Source of the DNA: UBA1444 sp964601085
Lineage (GTDB): Bacteria; Bacillota; Negativicutes; UBA1444
NCBI GenBank assembly: GCA_964601085.1
Contig: CAZRLN010000032.1
Span: forward strand, 1-30,221
Direction: 5' to 3'
DNA length: 30,221 nucleotides
The notes under the pieces are model-generated. The model worked only from the letters and a program-made list of their open reading frames with translations, was not told the origin of the DNA and searched no databases. The translations under genes and the position numbers were made by a program. Positions 8,715 to 15,376 of this stretch are shown one piece after another (position 1 is the first letter of the stretch; each line of letters begins with the position of its first letter).

Positions 8715-9281
8715 ATGATTCTGCTGATCGACAATTACGATTCCTTCACCTACAACGTGTACCAGGCCATCGCCAATCTGGGCCGATCTCTGCGGGTCGT
8801 GCGCAATGACTGCGTCACTCTCGCCGAAATAGCCTCCGGAAATTACGAAGCGCTCATCATCTCCCCCGGTCCGGGTACACCGGACGATGCTGGGATCAGC
8901 AAAGAGGCCGTTCGGCAGTTTGCCGGAAAACTGCCGATTCTGGGGATCTGCCTCGGTCATCAGGTCATCGGCGAAGCTTTTGGGGCGAAAGTCATCCGGG
9001 CGCCATTGCCGGTACACGGAAAAACCGCAAAAATCCAGCATGACGGCCAAGGCCTCTACGTCAACCTGCCCCAGCCGCTGACCGCCGGTCGCTACCACTC
9101 GCTGATCGTCGAGCGCTCGACTCTGCCGGACTGCCTGGAAATCACGGCAACCAACGAGGAAGGGTTGATTATGGGCATGCGTCATAAAGATTTCAATGTG
9201 CAGGGGCTCCAGTTCCATCCCGAATCGATTCTCACGCCCGATGGCGGAAAATTGTTGGCCAATTTTCTCGACGCCATCTAG
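8715..9281 (+). CDS. trpG: Anthranilate synthase component II (glutamine amidotransferase)
   Basis: A 188-aa class I glutamine amidotransferase supplying ammonia to TrpE. It shows ILLIDNYDSFTYN, ISPGPGTPDDAG and ILGICLGHQ with nucleophile C79, and the catalytic H168/E170 pair in LQFHPES. It starts three bases after the trpE stop, behind GGGAGG. No pabB is present in the window. Many Firmicutes use one amphibolic TrpG/PabA for both tryptophan and folate, so that role is possible but not shown. Confidence 0.95.
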   Translation: MILLIDNYDSFTYNVYQAIANLGRSLRVVRNDCVTLAEIASGNYEALIISPGPGTPDDAGISKEAVRQFAGKLPILGICLGHQVIGEAFGAKVIRAPLPVHGKTAKIQHDGQGLYVNLPQPLTAGRYHSLIVERSTLPDCLEITATNEEGLIMGMRHKDFNVQGLQFHPESILTPDGGKLLANFLDAI

Positions 9282-9368
9282 AGGATCTTGCCGAAGAGGA
9301 TTTTGCTCCGGCGTCGCGAATTTTTCCTATCAGGAACTCCAATCTTTGCATCAAAGGAGGGATTTCTT

Positions 9369-9926
9369 ATGCGGAAAAGTTCAGCCCTATTTCTTATCAC
9401 CATCCTGTTTGTCACCACGCTAACGATGTCGGCCGCAGAGGCAAAACCGACCGCCGATTGCAAATTTTCGCCATTGGATCTCGATTTCACCAAAATGTTA
9501 TCCGTTGAATTTGGTCGCATTAGCTTGTCTATATGCGATGTTGTCGCTCATCGTGAAAAAAATCTTGGCTACGGTGAAATGGCGATCGCCCAAGGGCTCT
9601 CCTCCATCAGCGGTCGCTCCCTCTCCCATATCCTGCATCTCCGCCACGATGAAAAGATGGGGTGGGGAAAAATCGCCAAAGAACTGGGAGTCAAGGTGTC
9701 CGACGCGGTTCATCGTTCGTCTTCGGTGTTGGACCGGATCGGCCTGTCGGGCGAAGCGGTCCGGATCCGCATCGAAATCGGCCAGGAAGACCATGACAAG
9801 GATAAGGACAAGGATCACGGCCCGGAAAAAAATCCGGACAAAAAGACGGACAACGCCGACCCGCATCATGACAAACCGGGAAATCACAACAAGCCCGGCA
9901 ATAATCCGGGTCGCGGCAACAAGTAG
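9369..9926 (+). CDS. Secreted protein of unknown function with degenerate GWGxIAxxLG-type segments and a charged tail
   Basis: A 185-aa protein started behind an excellent AAAGGAGGG site. Residues 1-26 form a Sec signal peptide (RKSS, hydrophobic run, then AEA before a likely cleavage). The middle holds two related segments, YGEMAIAQGLSSISGRS and GWGKIAKELGVKVSD, a pattern also met in uncharacterised secreted proteins of anaerobes. From about residue 138 the chain turns into a low-complexity K/D/H/N/P/G tail (DHDKDKDKDH, NPDKK, PHHDKPGNHNKPGNN), likely disordered and perhaps metal- or wall-binding. It is 87 bp after trpG and before the terminator, so it may be cotranscribed with trp. No function is claimed. 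Confidence 0.8.
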   Translation: MRKSSALFLITILFVTTLTMSAAEAKPTADCKFSPLDLDFTKMLSVEFGRISLSICDVVAHREKNLGYGEMAIAQGLSSISGRSLSHILHLRHDEKMGWGKIAKELGVKVSDAVHRSSSVLDRIGLSGEAVRIRIEIGQEDHDKDKDKDHGPEKNPDKKTDNADPHHDKPGNHNKPGNNPGRGNK

Positions 9927-9959
9927 ACTTTCTGAACAGAACGAACAACCCCTGAACAA

Positions 9960-10002
9960 GAAACCCGCCAACGCAAAACGCCGGCGGGTTTCTTTCATTT
10001 TA
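9960..10002 (+). terminator. Intrinsic terminator after the trp/secreted-protein unit
   Basis: GAAACCCGCC (9960-9969) pairs with GGCGGGTTTC (9983-9992) around a 13-base loop, followed by TTTCATTTTAT. It lies between converging genes. Confidence 0.85.
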
Positions 10003-10013
10003 TCCTTTGCTCT

Positions 10014-10601
10014 TCAGCCGCAAGTGATCAATCCCGCATCCGTCAGCAAATAGTGCATCCGGATATCATGCGGTTCACATGGCACCTCTGCCACGACTTG
10101 ACACTCCCAGGCCAGGCCGAGCCGAACCGCATGAAGCGTCCGCGAAAAGAAGCGATCATAATAGCCGGCTCCCATTCCCAGGCGATTGCCGGTTCGGTCG
10201 AATGCCACACCGGGAACGACAATCAGATCGATCGACTCCCCGGCGGCAAGCGTTGCCGAATCGGGCGCCGGCATCTTCAGGCCGTATTTCCCGGCGACAA
10301 GATCCTGCGGTCTTTTAATGGCGGCGGCGGACATTTCGCCATATTGCCTACCGAGCAGCGGCGCGTAAACCTGTTTGCCCCGATTCAAGGCCTCTTTGAT
10401 CAATCTTGCCGTCGCCGTTTCATCGGTCGTGGCGACATAGAACATTACCGACCGGCATTGCTGATAAATCGGCCAGCCCGCAAACAGTTCCGCGATTCGG
10501 CGGTTCCAGATTTCCCTTTGCGCCGGAGCGGCGGCGCGGCGAATCCTCAAAAATTCACTCCGCAGTTCCTGTTTGGTTTTCGGCGGCATCGATCTTTCCA
10601 T
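10014..10601 (-). CDS. 5-formyltetrahydrofolate cyclo-ligase
   Basis: A 195-aa protein of the 5-FCL family (YgfA/FthC), which uses ATP to turn 5-formyl-THF into 5,10-methenyl-THF. The N-terminal KQELRSEFLRIRRA, the FYVATTDETAT strand, YAPLL, and the hallmark VVPGVAFD..GNRLGMGAGYYDRF loop that binds substrate and phosphate are all present. An AGAGGA site lies upstream of the chosen ATG; the in-frame ATG four codons later, after GGAAAG, is an alternative start. It converges on the trp unit at the 9960 terminator. Confidence 0.95.
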   Translation of the reverse strand: MERSMPPKTKQELRSEFLRIRRAAAPAQREIWNRRIAELFAGWPIYQQCRSVMFYVATTDETATARLIKEALNRGKQVYAPLLGRQYGEMSAAAIKRPQDLVAGKYGLKMPAPDSATLAAGESIDLIVVPGVAFDRTGNRLGMGAGYYDRFFSRTLHAVRLGLAWECQVVAEVPCEPHDIRMHYLLTDAGLITCG

Positions 10602-10660
10602 TGATCATCATCCTCTGCTTTCCCAAGTCATGCCCGAAAAATCGTTGACCAGTCCGGAAG

Positions 10661-11593
10661 TTAAATTTCAGCGATGATTTGCCCGAGCTGCGACAAACCG
10701 TAGCCACCCATTCCTGCGAGTTCATTCCGGAACGCCGGGGATCGGAGAATCGACAGCATGGTCTGAAAAGCGGGCTTTCCGACATCTTCGCGGCGGATCA
10801 CCAAATCGTAGCGTTCTTCCTGCATCGGCACGAAGTCGATATTCGCCACCTGAAGGGCCGCCTTCTCCGTCCCGAGCCCAACATCCGCCTCGCCCCGGGC
10901 CACGCAACTAGCGACGGCCAGATGGCTCGTCTCCTCCCGATCATACCCCTCGATCAGATTCCGGTCCAGGCGGGCGGCCCGTAACTTTTCATCCAACAAT
11001 ACTCGGGCGCCGGACCCGCGTTCCCGATTGACCAGTCGAATTCCCGGTTTTAGCAAGTCCGGCCAGTCGTGAATCGCGAGCGGATTGCCCCGGGCCACGA
11101 AAAAACCGGCTGTCCGGTACACCAGATTGATGATCACCGCCGCATGTCCCGGCAACAGACGGCGGACATAGGGAATGTTATAGGAGTCGGTGTCGCTGTC
11201 CCAGAGATGCGTTGTAGCCACATTGGCTTGGCCGTGATAAAGGGCCGACAAACCGTCGATACTGCCAACATAGTTGCGTAATATCCGAACCCGCGGCAAC
11301 TGTTTTTCCAGGTGGCGGGTCAAACTATCCAAAACGGGGTCCTGGCCGCAAATAATCATTTCCTCCGGCGTTGCCGATGCCGCCGGCTGTTCTGAGAGCA
11401 GAATGCTGGATGCCGGTCGGACGCTTCCTTTGGATTTTTTGATGTACGCTTCCATGTCGACCGCTTCGATCCGCATTTTCCGACCGATCCGATACGCGGG
11501 AAAATCGCCGCGTTTGATCATTTCATAGACCGTAAACCGGGTCACTTTTAACAACTTAGCCACTTCTTCCGGTGTGTAGGACAGTGTTTCCAT
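10661..11593 (-). CDS. Transcriptional regulator: excisionase-type HTH fused to a molybdate-binding-like periplasmic-binding domain
   Basis: A 310-aa protein. Residues ~3-52 are a MerR/excisionase-like helix-turn-helix (YTPEEVAKLLKVTRFTVYE, then GDFPAYRIGRKMRI). Residues ~85-305 are a cytoplasmic PBP-like domain (GSIDGLSALYHGQANVATTH, RERGSGARVLLDE, SHLAVASCVARGEADVGLG) of the kind fused to such HTH domains in molybdate/tungstate-linked regulators. The start at 11593 has GGAGG 9 bases upstream; a longer frame to 11644 lacks one. It is divergent from modABC across a 241-bp region with repeat elements, so it most likely controls molybdate or tungstate uptake by sensing the oxyanion. Activator or repressor action cannot be read from sequence. 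Confidence 0.87.
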   Translation of the reverse strand: METLSYTPEEVAKLLKVTRFTVYEMIKRGDFPAYRIGRKMRIEAVDMEAYIKKSKGSVRPASSILLSEQPAASATPEEMIICGQDPVLDSLTRHLEKQLPRVRILRNYVGSIDGLSALYHGQANVATTHLWDSDTDSYNIPYVRRLLPGHAAVIINLVYRTAGFFVARGNPLAIHDWPDLLKPGIRLVNRERGSGARVLLDEKLRAARLDRNLIEGYDREETSHLAVASCVARGEADVGLGTEKAALQVANIDFVPMQEERYDLVIRREDVGKPAFQTMLSILRSPAFRNELAGMGGYGLSQLGQIIAEI

Positions 11594-11638
11594 TGCGGAA
11601 AGCCTCCCCGTTTTTGATTTTGCTTCTGCTTTCAGCTC

Positions 11639-11668
11639 TTGCAATTATCTTACAGTAAACTATATAAT
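11639..11668 (+). promoter_or_regulatory. Candidate modABC promoter
   Basis: TTGCAA (11639-11644) and TATAAT (11663-11668) are 18 bp apart. Transcription would begin near 11675 and leave a ~160-nt leader. A second TATAAT at 11803-11808 has no matching -35 element and could be an activator-dependent start. Confidence 0.4.
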
Positions 11669-11685
11669 AACGCCATAGAGTTTTT

Positions 11686-11705
11686 GTTATGTTATGTTGT
11701 GTTAT
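11686..11705 (+). repeat. Tandem GTTAT pentamers, candidate regulator operator
   Basis: Four consecutive pentamers GTTAT GTTAT GTTGT GTTAT occupy 11686-11705. An inverted ATAAC lies at 11667-11671, overlapping the candidate -10 box. The position between divergent regulator and modA genes suits an operator for the HTH-PBP protein. Confidence 0.5.
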
Positions 11706-11739
11706 ATTGCGTTTTTCACGTCAAACTGTGTATTCCCCG

Positions 11740-11787
11740 AACGCCAGCAAAGGCGAACGCCGACCTGCGCATGGCAGCGCCTGCGTT
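11740..11787 (+). other. Potential structured leader element upstream of modA
   Basis: AACGCCAG (from 11740) can pair with CTGCGTT (11781-11787) with one bulge. Inside are the small hairpins GGC-GAAC-GCC and CTGC-GCATG-GCAG. This three-way-junction-like shape does not match the Moco RNA consensus as I remember it. It could be an RNA regulator or merely a chance of GC-rich sequence. Confidence 0.3.
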
Positions 11788-11834
11788 GCTTGAACTGTTA
11801 TTTATAATCAATACACAGGCAAGGAGGCAATCTT

Positions 11835-12647
11835 ATGCGCAAGTACTTGTTTCCCCTGATGCTCGGGCTGTTGTCGCTTACTGTTTTGTTCACCGGCTGC
11901 GGTAGCGGTTCAGCCCCTGCCAAACCGGCGGCTACGCCAGCGGCTACGCCGGTGGAACTGACAATTTCGGCTGCGGTAAGCTTGAAGGACGCCTTAAAGG
12001 ATGCCCAGACCGCCTATCTGAAGAAATCGCCGCAAGTAAAACTCGTCTTCAACCTGGGGGCGTCCGGCTCCCTTCAGAAACAAATCGAGCAGGGCGCGCC
12101 GGCGGACATCTTTATTTCGGCGGCGCCAAAACAAATGAACGAGCTGGAAACCAAAAACCTGATTCAGAAGCCAACCCGCCGCAACTTGGTTGAAAACAAG
12201 CTGGTCCTGATCGTGCCGCAAAACTCACCGCTGAAGATTGCCAAATTTGAAGAGTTGGCAAACAGCGACGTGAAAAAGCTTGGAATCGGCGAACCGAATG
12301 TCGTCCCCGCCGGCCAATACGCGCAGCAGGCATTGAAAAAGCTTGGAATCTGGGATTCGGTTGTCGACCGAATCGTATTCGCCAAAGATGTGCGCACCGT
12401 GCTGGCCTATGTGGAAACCGGCAATGTTGACGCCGGCATCGTCTATAAAACGGATGCGGTCTCCAGCAGCAAGGTGAAAATCGCCGCAACCGCGCCTGAA
12501 GGCAGTCACCAACCGGTCCTTTATCCGGCGGCGATCCTGGTCGGCAGCAAGAATGTCAAGACGGCCGAAGATTTCTTGGCCTTTCTGGCCAGTCCGGACG
12601 GAAAAGCGATTTTCGAAAAACATGGCTTTGTGATGTCCAAGCAATGA
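11835..12647 (+). CDS. modA: Molybdate (or tungstate) ABC transporter substrate-binding lipoprotein
   Basis: A 270-aa protein with signal peptide and lipobox FTGC (Cys22), a short Ala/Pro/Thr linker, then the ModA fold: LTISAAVSLKDAL, FNLGASGSLQKQIEQGAPADIFISAA, IGEPNVVPAGQYAQQALKKLG, VLAYVETGNVDAGIVYKTDA and the C-terminal FLAFLASPDGK. It captures the oxyanion outside the membrane for ModBC. AAGGAGG precedes the start, and the stop overlaps modB (ATGA). Molybdate versus tungstate preference cannot be decided here. Confidence 0.96.
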   Translation: MRKYLFPLMLGLLSLTVLFTGCGSGSAPAKPAATPAATPVELTISAAVSLKDALKDAQTAYLKKSPQVKLVFNLGASGSLQKQIEQGAPADIFISAAPKQMNELETKNLIQKPTRRNLVENKLVLIVPQNSPLKIAKFEELANSDVKKLGIGEPNVVPAGQYAQQALKKLGIWDSVVDRIVFAKDVRTVLAYVETGNVDAGIVYKTDAVSSSKVKIAATAPEGSHQPVLYPAAILVGSKNVKTAEDFLAFLASPDGKAIFEKHGFVMSKQ

Positions 12648-13351
12648 ACGAAGCCGGTTTCAGCCTGATCGACTGGCAACCCGTAATATTATCGATCAAA
12701 GTCGCCTTTGCCTCCTTGTCCATTGTGCTGATCCTGGGCGTGGCTTGCGCCTATGGCATGCGGCGATGGCAATTTGGCGGCAAAGCGGCGTTAGAGGCCA
12801 TATTTTCCCTTCCTCTGGTCCTACCGCCGGTGGTGACCGGTTTTATCCTGCTGGTATTGATCGGCAGGCAGGGGCCCGTGGGACGCTTGCTGGAGAACTG
12901 GTTTCAAATCCAGCTCATTTTTACGCCCTTTGCCGCCGTACTGGCCGGAACCGTTGTTGCCTTTCCCCTGATGTACCAAAGCGTCAAAGCCGCGTTTCAA
13001 AGCATTGATCCTAAACTGGAGGACGCCGCCCGGACTCTCGGCGCCAACGAAATGCGGGTGTTTCTGACCGTTACCCTGCCCCTGGCCTGGCCGGGGGTGG
13101 TCGCCGGCGTCGTATTGTCCTTCGCGCGCGCGCTGGGCGAGTTCGGCGCGACCATCATGGTCGCCGGAAATATTCCGGGCAAAACCCAGACTCTCCCGCT
13201 TGCCATCTATTTCGCGGCGGAGTCCAACGACATGACACTAGCCGGCTTGTACGTTTTGGTCATCAGCCTGCTCACTTTTTCAATGATCCTGTGGGTCAAC
13301 CTGTGGGGCAAAAAGAAACACCTTCAAATTTCGTCCAAAGAGGTTTCCTGA
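12644..13351 (+). CDS. modB: Molybdate ABC transporter permease
   Basis: A 235-aa integral membrane protein with about five to six helices. The cytoplasmic EAA loop that docks on ModC is visible (EDAARTLGANEMRVFLTVTLPLAWPG in sequence, around residues 125-150), followed by SFARALGEFGATIMVAGNIPGKTQTLPLAIY, typical of ModB/CysTW. It overlaps modA by four bases and shares one base with modC (TGATG). Confidence 0.96.
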   Translation: MNEAGFSLIDWQPVILSIKVAFASLSIVLILGVACAYGMRRWQFGGKAALEAIFSLPLVLPPVVTGFILLVLIGRQGPVGRLLENWFQIQLIFTPFAAVLAGTVVAFPLMYQSVKAAFQSIDPKLEDAARTLGANEMRVFLTVTLPLAWPGVVAGVVLSFARALGEFGATIMVAGNIPGKTQTLPLAIYFAAESNDMTLAGLYVLVISLLTFSMILWVNLWGKKKHLQISSKEVS

Positions 13352-14001
13352 TGCTGTCCGTCGATATCACAAAAAACCTGCCTGATTTTTCCCTGTCCAT
13401 CCGGTTCAGCATCGAGCGGGACATTCTGGTTCTGTTCGGGCCGTCCGGTTGTGGGAAAACCACCACCCTGCGCTCGATCGCCGGCCTGCTGCAACCGGAT
13501 GGCGGCCGGATCGTCAACGACGGCGAAGTGTTCTTCGATGCGGCCGGTAAAATATTCATTCCGCCCCGCCAGCGTAGGATCGGCTATATGTTTCAGGATT
13601 TTGCCTTGTTTCCGCACATGAGCGTCTATCGGAACATCTGGTACGGCGTCCGCGACCATGACCGGGAAGCGCGGCAAATGTACGAAAAATTGACGAGTCT
13701 GCTAAAAATCGGCCATCTGGCTGAGCGTTCGCCGGGGCAGTTATCCGGGGGGGAGAAACAACGGGTCGCGCTGGCGCGGGCTTTGATGGCCCAGCCAAAA
13801 ATTCTGCTGCTTGACGAACCGCTGTCTTCCCTGGATACCGAGACGCGTCTTGAAGTGCGAAACGAGCTGCGGGAAATGCAGAGGATCTGGAACATCCCCT
13901 TCATTCTGGTGACGCACGATCCGGACGAAGCCCGTTTCCTGGGCGATCAGGTCCTCTATATGCAAAAAGGCCGCCAGGTTGGACTGGCGACCTCCGATTG
14001 A
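13351..14001 (+). CDS. modC: Molybdate ABC transporter ATPase, short form without MOP domain
   Basis: A 216-aa nucleotide-binding protein energising ModB. Walker A GPSGCGKTT, Q-loop in MFQDFALFPH, signature LSGGEKQRVALARAL, Walker B ILLLDEPLSSLD and the H-loop LVTHDPDEA are all present. The chain stops soon after the H-loop region, whereas classical ModC of about 350 aa carries a C-terminal TOBE/MOP domain that binds molybdate. The stop is followed by ordinary non-coding sequence without a recognisable lost domain, so the short form looks natural. The start at 13351 is chosen for its TGATG overlap with modB and the AGAGG upstream. Confidence 0.94.
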   Translation: MLSVDITKNLPDFSLSIRFSIERDILVLFGPSGCGKTTTLRSIAGLLQPDGGRIVNDGEVFFDAAGKIFIPPRQRRIGYMFQDFALFPHMSVYRNIWYGVRDHDREARQMYEKLTSLLKIGHLAERSPGQLSGGEKQRVALARALMAQPKILLLDEPLSSLDTETRLEVRNELREMQRIWNIPFILVTHDPDEARFLGDQVLYMQKGRQVGLATSD

Positions 14002-14029
14002 ATCATTCCGGTTTCTGCAGTTCTTTGGT

Positions 14030-14494
14030 CTATTTCCCGCCGCGAACTACCTTCAAAACCTCTTCAATGTCCGGCAGTTCCGGGATGTCATATACTTTCA
14101 CCCAGACTACCTTCCCCGCTTCGTCAATGAGGACGTTGGCCCGGGCGGAAAAGCCCTTGTCGTCAAGGAACAATCCGTAATCCTGCGCCACTTTGCCATG
14201 CGGCCAGAAATCGGCCAACAGTTTCACATTGGCGACCCCCAGTTCCTTAGCCCAGGCGTTTTTGCTCGGATAGGAGTCAATGCTCATGCCCAGGGGCACG
14301 GTGTTATATTTTTCAAACTCGGCCAGATTGTCTTCCAGCGACTTCATCTGTTGGGCGCAGACAGCAGTCCAGGCCAGAGGATGCCAGGACAGCAGCACTT
14401 TTTTGCCGCGGTATTCGGACAGGCTCACATCCTGCACCCGGTTGTCCTTCAGCGTGAAATCCGGCGCCATATCGCCTACATCAATTCTTTTCAT
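14030..14494 (-). CDS. Peroxiredoxin, AhpC/TSA family, 1-Cys type
   Basis: A 154-aa thioredoxin-fold peroxidase. The N-terminal GDMAPDFTLKDN and LSWHPLAWTAVCAQQM place the peroxidatic cysteine at C46. No other cysteine occurs, so resolution must use an outside thiol. LGMSIDSYPSKNAWAKELG and NVLIDEAGKVVWVKVY complete the family pattern. GGAGGG lies 6 bases before the start. The gene converges on modC with 28 bp between and no terminator in that gap. Oxidant defence in an anaerobe is the probable role. Confidence 0.95.
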   Translation of the reverse strand: MKRIDVGDMAPDFTLKDNRVQDVSLSEYRGKKVLLSWHPLAWTAVCAQQMKSLEDNLAEFEKYNTVPLGMSIDSYPSKNAWAKELGVANVKLLADFWPHGKVAQDYGLFLDDKGFSARANVLIDEAGKVVWVKVYDIPELPDIEEVLKVVRGGK

Positions 14495-14516
14495 GATGAT
14501 CCCTCCATTCTATTAT

Positions 14517-14531
14517 GGATAATTTTTATCC
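14517..14531. promoter_or_regulatory. Inverted repeat GGATAA-TTT-TTATCC upstream of the peroxiredoxin gene
   Basis: A perfect 6-bp dyad with 3-base spacing begins 22 bp before the start codon. It could bind a redox or metal regulator; it does not obviously match the PerR/Fur consensus. Confidence 0.4.
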
Positions 14532-14554
14532 GTTACATTATTATTTTACCACAC

Positions 14555-14583
14555 GCAGGAAAATTCCTGCTATTTTTTTTATT
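14555..14583 (+). terminator. Plus-strand hairpin with T-run behind the peroxiredoxin gene promoter
   Basis: GCAGG (14555-14559) and CCTGC (14566-14570) form a hairpin followed by TATTTTTTTTATTT. The T-run follows only on the plus strand, so it would stop transcripts coming from modABC after they cross the peroxiredoxin gene in antisense. Confidence 0.55.
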
Positions 14584-15363
14584 TCAGCCCGAAAAATTTT
14601 CGCAGTCCAGCCACTGATAAATTTCCCGCAGGGTATTCCGGGCTTCCGGATGATACAAGCCGCAAGCCGTTGCTACCGTGAGCGGCCCCGCCGTCAGCCA
14701 GTTTTGCAGGATCTTCCCTTCCCGCGTCGGCAAAAATCCGCCCGGTATGAGCCAGTCCGCCGGAACGCCCGAAAACAGGGGAACCGGCTGTCCCAAAACT
14801 TCCCAGGCCCGAAGAGGATCGGTCCCTTCCGGTTCCAGCGAGTAGAACTGAAAGTCCGCCTGGTGCAGAATCGGCAGAATCGCATCCACGCAGCCGTCGG
14901 TATGAAAGCCTATGGTCAGCCCCGCCGCTCCCGCCTGTTCCCGCAGTGAGCGATATAACGGCAGCAGACTCTTTTCCAGCTGTTGCGGCGACATATAAGG
15001 CCCATTGGCATAAGCGACATCATCCGCCAAGAGAAGCAAATCGACCCCGGCCGCCGCCCATTGGCCGATTTCCCGCAATCCCTGCTCCGCCGCCCGTTCC
15101 AGGCCGATCCTCATCATCGCGGTCCCGCGGCCCATCTGAAGCATGGCTTCCTGCCAGCCGACCTCGATCATCCAGCGCTGCCACGGTCCCCGAACCACCG
15201 CTCCGGCCGCCATCCCCAGCGCCTTGGCCTTTGCGGGCGCCCCCGGCCAATGATCGAAGAAACAAAAGTCCATGCGCAGCTCCCGGGCAACCGCCACCAC
15301 TTCCTCAGCGGTCCCGCCGCCCGGCAAAGGCCAGATTTCACCACGTCTCAGTCGCTGCAGCAT
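14584..15363 (-). CDS. Short uroporphyrinogen decarboxylase (UROD)-like protein
   Basis: A 259-aa TIM-barrel-type protein. LLLADDVAYANGPYMSPQQL, IGFHTDGCVDAILPIL and SLEPEG correspond to the UROD/MtaA family active-site strands. It is about 80-90 residues shorter than HemE and lacks the N-terminal RQAGRY-type arginine segment and the HxC zinc pair of MtaA, so neither heme synthesis nor classic methylcobamide transfer is likely. GGAGG precedes the start at 7 bases. It follows the ornithine cyclodeaminase-like gene by 13 bp and is the last gene of the thiW unit. The substrate is unknown. Confidence 0.75.
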   Translation of the reverse strand: MLQRLRRGEIWPLPGGGTAEEVVAVARELRMDFCFFDHWPGAPAKAKALGMAAGAVVRGPWQRWMIEVGWQEAMLQMGRGTAMMRIGLERAAEQGLREIGQWAAAGVDLLLLADDVAYANGPYMSPQQLEKSLLPLYRSLREQAGAAGLTIGFHTDGCVDAILPILHQADFQFYSLEPEGTDPLRAWEVLGQPVPLFSGVPADWLIPGGFLPTREGKILQNWLTAGPLTVATACGLYHPEARNTLREIYQWLDCENFSG

Positions 15364-15376
15364 CGCACTTCCTCCA

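Noticed and set aside
8715..9281. Calling the amidotransferase pabA
   Set aside because: Its position directly after trpE and the lack of pabB favour trpG, though it may serve both pathways.
11711..11834. Moco riboswitch upstream of modA
   Set aside because: Hairpins are possible, but the conserved sequence blocks of Moco RNA were not recognised; kept only as an unnamed structured leader.
14584..15363. Calling the UROD-like protein HemE
   Set aside because: It is too short, lacks the HemE N-terminal arginine segment and has no heme-pathway neighbours.
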